A DNA stretch of 19,740 nucleotides from the NCBI GenBank assembly GCA_045593645.1, contig JAZNWZ010000137.1, positions 1 through 19,740 of the forward strand. The letters run 5' to 3'. Origin of the DNA: Fimenecus sp045593645 (GTDB lineage Bacteria > Bacillota > Clostridia > Oscillospirales > Acutalibacteraceae). Positions 1 through 6,456 of this stretch are shown in pieces (position 1 is the first letter of the stretch; every line of letters begins with the position of its first letter). The position numbers and the translations under genes are program-made. The notes under the pieces were generated by a model. It made no database searches, was not told the DNA's origin, and saw only the letters and a program-made list of their open reading frames with translations.

Positions 1-523
1 CTAATGCATATTTTTTTACTGCAGAAATAAGTGATGGTACACCAAGAAAAATAACCTTACCCCAATTTTCTCTTGGCACCTCGTCAACACTCTTACAATT
101 TACACAATGAAGTTTATCTGCCAACACCATGCAAGGTGCAAAGATTTTAGAATTTAATGTGTAAATTACCTTGTCAGTAAGAATTTCAATTTCAAGACTT
201 GGAAAACGCTTATAAATATCGAAAACTACATCAACAGCCGTTTGGTTAATTGGTGTAAAATACAGCATTTTTTCTTGTGCATAGTCATAAACACCTGCAC
301 CATTGAGAACAACAGCAGGAGTGCCTTTTATTGGCAATCTATCATAGTGTTTTCTCATTGATTCAACATTTCTGCCTGAAGCTAATGTAAAATGACCATT
401 ACATTTCAAAACAAAATGCTTTATTGCTTCGAAATTTCTTTTTGGTAATCGTCTTAATTTGTTATTTAATGTTCCGTCAATATCTGACACTACAAGCCAG
501 TTTGACAAGTCTTTATTTGCCAT
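1..523 (-). CDS. Cof-type HAD-superfamily phosphatase, C-terminus cut by window edge
   Basis: The frame starts at ATG 521-523 and stays open for 174 codons to the left edge, so only the N-terminal part is seen. HAD motif I is clear near the N-terminus (SDIDGT, residues 13-18, with nucleophile Asp14 and acid/base Asp16). It is followed by the motif II Ser in TLASGR (about 46-51). The sequence LNGAGVYD (about 74-81) and the later spread fit the type-II-capped Cof/YidA subfamily, cytosolic phosphatases usually acting on small phosphorylated metabolites. Motifs III and IV lie outside the window, so activity cannot be confirmed. The start lies 1 nt after the stop of the upstream rluD-like gene, and its ribosome binding site (AAAGGGG) is inside that gene's 3' end, suggesting translational coupling as the last visible operon member. 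The substrate is unknown. Confidence 0.85.
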   Translation of the reverse strand, partial: MANKDLSNWLVVSDIDGTLNNKLRRLPKRNFEAIKHFVLKCNGHFTLASGRNVESMRKHYDRLPIKGTPAVVLNGAGVYDYAQEKMLYFTPINQTAVDVVFDIYKRFPSLEIEILTDKVIYTLNSKIFAPCMVLADKLHCVNCKSVDEVPRENWGKVIFLGVPSLISAVKKYAL

Positions 524-524
524 T

Positions 525-1451
525 TTATTCTTCCCCTTTGGAAAGCCTATCTATAAATGCCTGAAAATAGTCAGGCAAATCAGAGGTAAATTCAAGATAT
601 TCATTTGTTATTGGATGAACAAAGCCAATTTTAATAGCGTGTAAGCACTGACCATTTAAAAATGCACTCTTTTTATCGCTACCATAAACTGCATCACCTG
701 CAACAGGATGACCTAAATGAGCCATATGAACTCTGATTTGATGAGTACGACCTGTTTCAAGCTTCAATGCAATGTGAGAGTAGCCATTAAAATCCTTCAA
801 AACTCTGTAATGTGTAACTGCATTTTTTGAGTTTTGAGTTGTAACACACATTTTTTTACGGTCTTTTGGATTTCTTCCGATTGGGGCATTAACTGTGCCC
901 TCGTTTTCTTTAAGATGCCCTACAATTACAGCGTTATACTCACGAGTAAAGCTATGCTCTTTAATTTGCTCAGCAAGACCTAAATGTGCTTTATCATTTT
1001 TTGCAACGATTAAAAGGCCACTTGTATCCTTATCAATTCTATGAACAATTCCCGGTCTTAAAACACCATTTATCCCTGACAATGAATTTTTACAATGGTA
1101 CAAAAGTGCATTGACTAATGTGCCACTATAATTGCCCGGTGCAGGATGTACAACCATACCACGAGGCTTATTAACGACAAGCAAGTGCTCATCTTCATAA
1201 ACAATGTCAAGTGGAATGTTTTCAGGTTCAGCATCAATCGGTTTTAACTCATTTGGAAGAATTACAACCTCATCGTCAACACTAACCTTATATTTTTTAC
1301 TTATTTCTTTACCATTTACAGTAACTTTTCCGTTTTCAATAAGCTTTTGTATTGAGTTGCGAGAACTGTCCTCAATAAGTACTGAAAGAAATTTATCAAT
1401 TCTTTCACCCTCATATTCTTGAGAAACATCAATTATCAATTCGTTCATCAT
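525..1451 (-). CDS. rluD: RluA/RluD-family 23S rRNA pseudouridine synthase (YlyB-like)
   Basis: This 308-residue protein has an N-terminal S4 RNA-binding domain (about residues 16-75) followed by the pseudouridine synthase domain. The catalytic signature GIVHRIDKDTSG (134-145) carries the nucleophilic Asp140. Downstream are the conserved stretches ETGRTHQIRVH (232-242) and HPVAGDAVYG (248-257). Family members isomerise uridines in 23S rRNA in the cytosol; RluD itself modifies the helix 69 loop, but the exact sites are not deducible here. The gene overlaps the end of lspA by about 23 nt, the same adjacency as lspA-ylyB in Bacillus subtilis. Two Met codons stand in tandem at the start and the Shine-Dalgarno site is weak (AAGAG), so expression probably depends on coupling to lspA. 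Membership of the family is secure; the RluD rather than RluC/RluA label rests on the S4 domain and synteny. Confidence 0.93.
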   Translation of the reverse strand: MMNELIIDVSQEYEGERIDKFLSVLIEDSSRNSIQKLIENGKVTVNGKEISKKYKVSVDDEVVILPNELKPIDAEPENIPLDIVYEDEHLLVVNKPRGMVVHPAPGNYSGTLVNALLYHCKNSLSGINGVLRPGIVHRIDKDTSGLLIVAKNDKAHLGLAEQIKEHSFTREYNAVIVGHLKENEGTVNAPIGRNPKDRKKMCVTTQNSKNAVTHYRVLKDFNGYSHIALKLETGRTHQIRVHMAHLGHPVAGDAVYGSDKKSAFLNGQCLHAIKIGFVHPITNEYLEFTSDLPDYFQAFIDRLSKGEE

Positions 1452-1926
1452 TTTGATTTTTTTCTCTTACACTTTCTCGTATAATGTCAATAATTATCCA
1501 GACAACCAAAACTATTGCACCACAAGTAACAAGTATATCGGCAAAATTGAATATAGCAAATTCTATAAACAATGGCTCAATGTAGTCAATAACAAAGCCA
1601 CGATACACTCTGTCAATAAGATTACCTAATCCACCTGCCAAAATTGCAGTTGTGCAAACATATTCAACACCGAATTTTATTTTCTTTGTTAAAAGTAAAA
1701 CTGTGCCAACTACAATTACAACAAAGGTGAAAATTGATAACCAGTTTGTATGTGCACTAAAAGAGCCAAAAGCAGCCCCTGTGTTTTCGGCATATTGCAA
1801 CTGAATAATGCCGTCAATCAATGGAAAGCTGCCTATCGGTCTCAAATGGTTTAATACAAGGATTTTGATTACTTGGTCCAATAATACTAAAAGCAACATT
1901 GAAATTATAGTAATCGCTTGAAGCAT
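1429..1926 (-). CDS. lspA: Lipoprotein signal peptidase (signal peptidase II)
   Basis: This 165-residue polytopic membrane aspartyl protease cleaves the signal peptide of prolipoproteins after diacylglyceryl attachment to the lipobox Cys. Four hydrophobic segments are visible (about 5-25, 62-80, 90-105, 131-150). The family motifs are intact: NTGAAFG (48-54), GNLIDR (101-106) with catalytic Asp105, and FNFAD (126-130) with catalytic Asp130. Length is typical. The ATG follows a GAGGTG Shine-Dalgarno site by 7 nt. It lies 22 nt after the divIVA-like gene and overlaps the rluD-like gene. In Bacillus subtilis ileS and ylyA lie between divIVA and lspA; here they are missing. Confidence 0.97.
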   Translation of the reverse strand: MLQAITIISMLLLVLLDQVIKILVLNHLRPIGSFPLIDGIIQLQYAENTGAAFGSFSAHTNWLSIFTFVVIVVGTVLLLTKKIKFGVEYVCTTAILAGGLGNLIDRVYRGFVIDYIEPLFIEFAIFNFADILVTCGAIVLVVWIIIDIIRESVREKNQNDERIDN

Positions 1927-1948
1927 TCAAGCACCTCATTATTTTTAA

Positions 1949-3061
1949 TTATTTTTTCTTAAAGAAGTTTCTAAATGAAATTGATGGACCTTTATCGTCA
2001 TCGTCATCGTCATCATCGTCTTCATCTTCTAATTCTTCTTCATCTAATGTTTCAAACATTGAGAAAACTGGCCCTTCTGCTTCTTTTTCAGCATCTTCAA
2101 CCTCTTCGTCTTCTTCGTCATCGTCATCATCTGCAAAATCAATCTTGCTTAAATCAAGCTTAAATGATTTCTTTACAGGTGCAGGTTCTTCAACATCAAC
2201 AACTTTTTCAATGTCTTCAACAACTGTTTCTTCAATTTCTTCTATTTCTTCAATCTCTGTAACTTCTTCAACTGTTTCTTCAACTTCTTCAAGCACTTCA
2301 AAATCAGTTTCATCTTCAATTACTTCGATTTCTTCAACAGTTTCTTCTTGAGCTTCAGGAGCTTCGTCAACAACAACTTCTTCAGCTTCTTCAATTACAA
2401 CGATTTCTTCTTCAACTGTTTCTTCTGCAAGTTCTTCAGTTACTTCATTAGCTACTTCTTCTTTTGCAATTTCTTCTTCAACAAGTTCAGGAAGTTGGTT
2501 GATTAAGTTGATATGCTCTCTATACATAGCCATAAGTTTTGTTTTAAACTCAGTAGCTTCTTTTTGAATCATATCAAATACTAAACTTTCATGTGTAACC
2601 TTACGGTTAACATTGCCAAGAATATCACTTGCTTGACGATTTGCATTAGAAATAATTTCTTCTGCTTCTGCTTTTGCATTTGGAACAAGCTCTTCTGCTT
2701 CAAGTCTTGCCATTGCAGTAATATCTTCTGCCTCTGCATTTGCATCTGCAATTACTTTTTCTGCTTCTGCCTTAGCATCAGCAAGCTCTTTTTCTGCATT
2801 TTCTTTTGCTTCTGCAGTAATTTTATCAGCAAGCTTTTGTGCATTAAGAAGTGCCATTTTAAGACTTTCTTCATCTGCACGATATTCTTCAATTTTCTTT
2901 GCAAGAATGCTTATCTTTTTAATAAGCTCTGCATTTTCTTTATACATTTGCTCATAAGATGCACTAACTTCACTAAAGAATGAGTCTACATCTTCTGAAC
3001 GATATGAACCACGACCTGTAGTTTGAAATGATTTTTCTCTAAGTTGTTCAGGTGTAAGCAT
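1949..3061 (-). CDS. DivIVA-domain cell-division/polarity protein with hendecad coiled coil and long acidic tail
   Basis: The N-terminal 35 residues match the DivIVA domain (PEQLREKSFQ, then RGSYRSEDVDSFF), the membrane-curvature-binding part of DivIVA/GpsB proteins. A coiled coil follows from about 36 to 180. Its central part, residues 72-148, consists of seven tandem 11-residue units such as ADAKAEAEKVI and ADANAEAEDIT. From about 193 to 356 the protein is extremely acidic (Glu/Val/Ile-rich, then Asp/Glu-rich, with nine consecutive Asp at 348-356). It includes a less acidic island VKKSFKLDLSKIDF (296-309) and ends with a basic-aromatic tip SFRNFFKKK (362-370). At 370 residues it is much longer than Bacillus DivIVA (about 164). 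It sits between sepF and lspA as divIVA does in Bacillus. The likely role is membrane-associated scaffolding at septum or poles, with the acidic tail possibly recruiting partners (inference). The Shine-Dalgarno site is AAGGGACGG. Confidence 0.9.
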   Translation of the reverse strand: MLTPEQLREKSFQTTGRGSYRSEDVDSFFSEVSASYEQMYKENAELIKKISILAKKIEEYRADEESLKMALLNAQKLADKITAEAKENAEKELADAKAEAEKVIADANAEAEDITAMARLEAEELVPNAKAEAEEIISNANRQASDILGNVNRKVTHESLVFDMIQKEATEFKTKLMAMYREHINLINQLPELVEEEIAKEEVANEVTEELAEETVEEEIVVIEEAEEVVVDEAPEAQEETVEEIEVIEDETDFEVLEEVEETVEEVTEIEEIEEIEETVVEDIEKVVDVEEPAPVKKSFKLDLSKIDFADDDDDEEDEEVEDAEKEAEGPVFSMFETLDEEELEDEDDDDDDDDDKGPSISFRNFFKKK

Positions 3062-3106
3062 TTATTATATCCGTCCCTTTTCGTTTTTTAATAGTTATGT
3101 TTTTAA

Positions 3107-3556
3107 TTAGAAAAACATACCGTTATTCTCAAGTTCATCAAGTAAATCACCCATTACATCAACATTGTATGGAGTGATGATGAATGTGCTGTTTGCAACA
3201 CGTTTGATTTGACCGTTGTTTGCATAAGCAACGCCTGTAAGGAAGTCGATAAGACGACGAGCAACATCCTTGCTTACTGATTCAAGGTTAAGTACAACCG
3301 TCCTTTTTTCATTAAGGTTATCAGCAATTCCAAGTGCTTCATCAAATTTTTCTGGCTTTGAAAGAACAACTTGAAGTTGTGCTGTTGTGTGAATGTTTAC
3401 AACTTTATCTTGGTCTGCACGTTGATTTCTGTAAGATGGTCTTGCAGGCTTTGCAGGTTGTTCTTCAATAAAAGAACCTGCTTCAACTTCATCATCTGGA
3501 TAGTAGCCATCCTCATCAACATTTAACATCTTGTTAATTTTGTCTAAGAAACTCAT
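3107..3556 (-). CDS. sepF: Cell division protein SepF
   Basis: SepF anchors FtsZ to the membrane and organises the septum. The protein has the expected plan: an N-terminal amphipathic membrane-targeting helix (MSFLDKINKML), a variable acidic/Pro linker (about 13-50), and the C-terminal FtsZ-binding, ring-forming domain (about 52-149). That domain includes KRTVVLNLESV, RRLIDFLTGVAYANNG and FIITPYNV. The chosen start at 3554-3556 gives 149 residues and is preceded 9 nt upstream by a perfect GGAGG. A longer in-frame ORF running to 3592 would add 12 non-conserved residues that overlap the yggS stop codon, and I reject it. It directly follows yggS (16 nt) and precedes the divIVA-like gene, as in the Bacillus ylmE-sepF-ylmG-ylmH-divIVA cluster but without ylmG and ylmH. 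Confidence 0.95.
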   Translation of the reverse strand: MSFLDKINKMLNVDEDGYYPDDEVEAGSFIEEQPAKPARPSYRNQRADQDKVVNIHTTAQLQVVLSKPEKFDEALGIADNLNEKRTVVLNLESVSKDVARRLIDFLTGVAYANNGQIKRVANSTFIITPYNVDVMGDLLDELENNGMFF

Positions 3557-3572
3557 TTTAAAATTCCTCCGT

Positions 3573-4298
3573 TTAATATATTCTTGGTCCAAAAATCGAA
3601 GAGCCTATTCTAACAAGATTTGAACCGAAAAGTATTGCTTCTTCATAGTCTCCGGACATACCCATTGACAATATTTCCACATCTATATTATCTAACTTTT
3701 TCTCTTTAATGTCAACATATATATTGTGTATTTTTTCAAAATATTTACAAAGTATTGTATTTTTTTCGCAAATTGGTGGTATTGTCATAAGCCCTTTTAT
3801 TCTAATTCCACCGATTTCTGAAATTTCGTGTAAATTTTCATAAAACTCTGTCAAAGCAAAGCCTGTTTTGCTTTCTTCATCACCAATATTTATCTCAAGA
3901 AGAACAGGTGTAACAATACCTTTTTTTATTGATTGCTTTGCAATTTCCTTTGCGACCTTTAATGAGTCAACTGATTGAATCATATCAACTTCGCCAACAA
4001 TTTGACTTACCTTATTTGTTTGCAAATGACCTATAAGATGCTTTTCAACGCCTTCAAGATTTAACTCTGGCTTTTTACGAAGCATTTCTTGTACGCGATT
4101 TTCGCCGATAAGATTTATACCATAATCAAGTGCATAATTTATATATATTGGGTCAACTGTTTTTGTAACAGCCATAAGTCTAACATCTTCTGGCTTTCTT
4201 CCACTCTTTATAGCACTTTCTGCTATTTTTTCATTGATTACATCAAGGTTATGTTGAATATCAAGTTTTTTACTTTCAAGAAACGATTTTTCCATCAT
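3573..4298 (-). CDS. yggS: YggS-family PLP homeostasis protein (YlmE)
   Basis: This is a single-domain fold-type III (alanine-racemase-like barrel) protein that binds pyridoxal 5'-phosphate and buffers the cell's B6 and amino-acid pools; no catalytic reaction is established for the family. The PLP Lys is in LMAVTKTV (about residue 46 from the chosen start). Other hallmarks are LIGENRVQE, HLIGHLQTNK, GLMTIPP, and SMGMSGDYEEAI followed by GSNLVRIGSSIFGPR. The start at 4296-4298 (241 residues) has GAGGGAG 9 nt upstream. An ORF extending to 4367 adds a tail inside the preceding gene and is unlikely to be used. The start lies 23 nt inside the end of the HlyD-like gene. The equivalent gene precedes sepF in many Firmicutes and is often co-transcribed with division genes. 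Confidence 0.95.
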   Translation of the reverse strand: MMEKSFLESKKLDIQHNLDVINEKIAESAIKSGRKPEDVRLMAVTKTVDPIYINYALDYGINLIGENRVQEMLRKKPELNLEGVEKHLIGHLQTNKVSQIVGEVDMIQSVDSLKVAKEIAKQSIKKGIVTPVLLEINIGDEESKTGFALTEFYENLHEISEIGGIRIKGLMTIPPICEKNTILCKYFEKIHNIYVDIKEKKLDNIDVEILSMGMSGDYEEAILFGSNLVRIGSSIFGPRIY

Positions 4299-5508
4299 AC
4301 AAGTCAACTCCCTCATTAATAATCGTATCAAATGGTTTGATATACGCAGAATCGTCGACAATCTCAACTACTGAATACTCTTCAGTTGAGTGAAGAATGT
4401 TGATTTTCTTAAACTGAATCATATTACCACGAATTACATATACACCTTTTTCGCCCTCAACTTCTCTAATTGCACTATTGTTGATTCTAATTCCTGTGTA
4501 TTCATCAGTAATAATCTCAATATCTTCAATACGAAGGTTTGCAACATCACGATTCATAATGTTGCACTTTAATACTATAGCAACATTGTCTCCTTCTTTA
4601 TCACCTTTATGGACAACAGTGCATTTTATTGTACCTACTGCCGTATTTGGAATATTTACAATTACCGTCTTACCTTCAATTAACTCACCTGAAGATGTAT
4701 ATGGCACATTGCAAAGAAGATACCAGTTGAAATTATCAACGAGCTTGCCCATTGTGTTTTGTGGTGCTTCTAGTTTTTGATAATTAAATAAAGCATCAAT
4801 TTTTTCACAGTTTATATTTGTTACATCTGAATATGATATTGCATTTTCATATCCATCAACTGCACCAATGTAATAACCGGGTTTTGTTGCTGTAATTGTG
4901 TTGTGTTTATTTGCTTTGCCTTTTAAACTTTCTTGTTCTGCTTTCAATGATTCAAGTTTTTGGTCAACATTAAGTTCTTCGCCTGTTGCAAGTTGACGAG
5001 CAGTAACTGCATTTCTAAAATCTATTAATTTATCATCAAAAGTTCCGTCAATGCCTTCACTTGAAGCAATTATAAAGTCAATACATGCTTCATCAATCAT
5101 TTTATTGTATGTTTCAGGGGAATTCACACCAACGCCCACACGATTTTTAAGTTGTTCATAGTATTCAATTTCTTTTGAGACCTTTGTAAAGCTTGCATAA
5201 GCTGCTGCACTCTCTTCATCAGGAAAAACAACTGCAACCTCATCGCCACTGCTAACACGCTTGCCATCTTCTGCAATCGAAACAACTGTGCCGTTAGCTT
5301 GTGATGCAGTAATATAAGATTCGTCTCTGACAACAAAAGCTTTAACAGAAATTTTGTTTTGAACTTCACGCTCTAAAGCTACTTCTGTTTTATATGGTGA
5401 TGAGTTCATTTGCACAACCTGATAAACGAAATATGCAATAATAAGCACACCTAAAACGGAAGATACAATATATTTAAGTGCCTTTTGGTCAAGTTTAAAT
5501 TTTTTCAT
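4276..5508 (-). CDS. HlyD-like single-pass membrane protein of the division cluster
   Basis: The 410-residue protein has a short cytoplasmic N-terminus, one membrane segment (about 13-33, KYIVSSVLGVLIIAYFVYQVV) and a large extracytoplasmic part. Residues about 55-95 resemble a barrel-sandwich/biotinyl-lipoyl hybrid motif of the HlyD/MFP adaptor family (NGTVVSIAEDGKRVSSGDEV). A helical section with coiled-coil character (about 95-205) follows, then a second half of the lipoyl-like motif (TATKPGYYIGAVDG) and a beta-rich C-terminal region (EYTGIRINNSAIREVEGEKG). No ABC transporter or outer-membrane partner is nearby. The ATG overlaps the miaA stop by 1 nt (TAATG) behind a GGAGGAG site, so translation is coupled. 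Its placement directly before yggS-sepF suggests an envelope or septal role, but this is inference; the family name alone would say efflux adaptor. Confidence 0.75.
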   Translation of the reverse strand: MKKFKLDQKALKYIVSSVLGVLIIAYFVYQVVQMNSSPYKTEVALEREVQNKISVKAFVVRDESYITASQANGTVVSIAEDGKRVSSGDEVAVVFPDEESAAAYASFTKVSKEIEYYEQLKNRVGVGVNSPETYNKMIDEACIDFIIASSEGIDGTFDDKLIDFRNAVTARQLATGEELNVDQKLESLKAEQESLKGKANKHNTITATKPGYYIGAVDGYENAISYSDVTNINCEKIDALFNYQKLEAPQNTMGKLVDNFNWYLLCNVPYTSSGELIEGKTVIVNIPNTAVGTIKCTVVHKGDKEGDNVAIVLKCNIMNRDVANLRIEDIEIITDEYTGIRINNSAIREVEGEKGVYVIRGNMIQFKKINILHSTEEYSVVEIVDDSAYIKPFDTIINEGVDLYDGKIVS

Positions 5509-6455
5509 TATTGCTCCTCCTTTAAGAAACTGTCAATTCTCTCAAACACGATTTCATACAAATCGTCAATATTTTCATAATCATCAGGATATACCCAAAA
5601 GATATTTTCATTTTTTCTAAACCAAGTTAATTGTCTTTTTGCATAGTGTCTTGTCTCAATTTTTAAAGAGTCAAGGCACTCTTCAAGAGTTTTTTCGCCA
5701 TTAAAATATGGTGCTAACTCTTTATAGCCTATTGCTTGACAAGCAGTTGTGTCCTTGCTTGTGTTATAAAAATCCTTCGCCTCTTCTATAAGACCATTTT
5801 CGACCATAATATCAACGCGCCTGTTAATTCTATCATAAAGCACATTTCTGTCGCGATAATTTATGCCAATTATCAAAGGTCTATATGGTGATGGCTCAAC
5901 ACGAGATAAGTTTTTTTGCTCGGTCATTGTTTTACCTGTTGCTTTGTATATTTCAAGAGCACGAATAATTCTGCTTTTATCGCTTAAATGGAGTCTTTGG
6001 GCAGTTTGTGGGTCAATTTCTGCTAACCAATTTAGCATATACTCTGCACCTTTTTCATCAAAAAGAGCAGTTAATTCTTCACGAATTCCATTGTTACTTT
6101 CTTCTTTAGAAAACTGAATATTCTCTAAAAGTGAGTCAACATAAAGCCCTGTGCCACCTGCTAATACAGGCAAATCCCCTTGAGAATGTATTTTTTCAAT
6201 ACACTCATTAGCAAGGTCAACATATTCTGCAACAGAGAATTTTTTGTCTATAGGTTGAAAACCAATAAGATGGTGTGGTACTCCCTGCATTTCTTCGTCC
6301 GTTGGCTTTGCAGTTGCAATATTCATTTTTTCATAGATTTGCATTGAATCTGCTGACACAACTTGTCCTGAAAAACGCTTTGCAATCTGGATTGACAAAG
6401 ATGTTTTACCTGACGCTGTTGGTCCCACAACTGCAACAACAGGAATTTTTTTCAT
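5508..6455 (-). CDS. miaA: tRNA dimethylallyltransferase (tRNA A37 isopentenyltransferase)
   Basis: MiaA transfers the dimethylallyl group from DMAPP to N6 of A37 in tRNAs that read UNN codons, making i6A, the substrate that MiaB then methylthiolates. With the chosen start the P-loop GPTASGKT is at residues 11-18 and the DMAPP/tRNA-contacting SADSMQIY at 34-41. The sequence continues with KPTDEEMQGVPHHLIG, AGGTGLYVDSLL and RQLTWFRKN near the C-terminus. Length (315 residues) is typical. The ATG at 6453-6455 lies 1 nt after the mutL stop with GTAGGG about 6 nt upstream; a TTG five codons earlier opens a longer frame but overlaps mutL and lacks a better site. Gene order mutS-mutL-miaA matches Bacillus subtilis. 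Confidence 0.97.
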   Translation of the reverse strand: MKKIPVVAVVGPTASGKTSLSIQIAKRFSGQVVSADSMQIYEKMNIATAKPTDEEMQGVPHHLIGFQPIDKKFSVAEYVDLANECIEKIHSQGDLPVLAGGTGLYVDSLLENIQFSKEESNNGIREELTALFDEKGAEYMLNWLAEIDPQTAQRLHLSDKSRIIRALEIYKATGKTMTEQKNLSRVEPSPYRPLIIGINYRDRNVLYDRINRRVDIMVENGLIEEAKDFYNTSKDTTACQAIGYKELAPYFNGEKTLEECLDSLKIETRHYAKRQLTWFRKNENIFWVYPDDYENIDDLYEIVFERIDSFLKEEQ

Positions 6456-6456
6456 A

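Noticed and set aside
1975..2351. Plus-strand ORFs rich in His/Arg/Leu or Ser/Thr opposite the DivIVA tail
   Set aside because: They are antisense readings of the Glu/Asp codon-repeat tail: low complexity, no ribosome binding site, no family resemblance.
2591..2983. 130-codon Cys/Phe-rich plus-strand ORF
   Set aside because: Antisense to the Ala/Glu hendecad coiled coil of DivIVA; composition is explained by the repetitive opposite strand and no start signal is seen.
3557..3592. Longer N-terminus for SepF
   Set aside because: It would overlap the yggS stop and bury the GGAGG site that is correctly spaced for the start at 3556; SepF normally begins with the amphipathic helix MSFLDK-type sequence.
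4299..4367. 23-residue N-terminal extension of YggS
   Set aside because: Not conserved in the family, lies within the HlyD-like coding region, and a GAGGGAG site fits the start at 4298.
5124..5369. 81-codon minus-strand ORF inside the HlyD-like gene
   Set aside because: Out-of-frame shadow of the longer coding region with no separate initiation signal or recognisable product.
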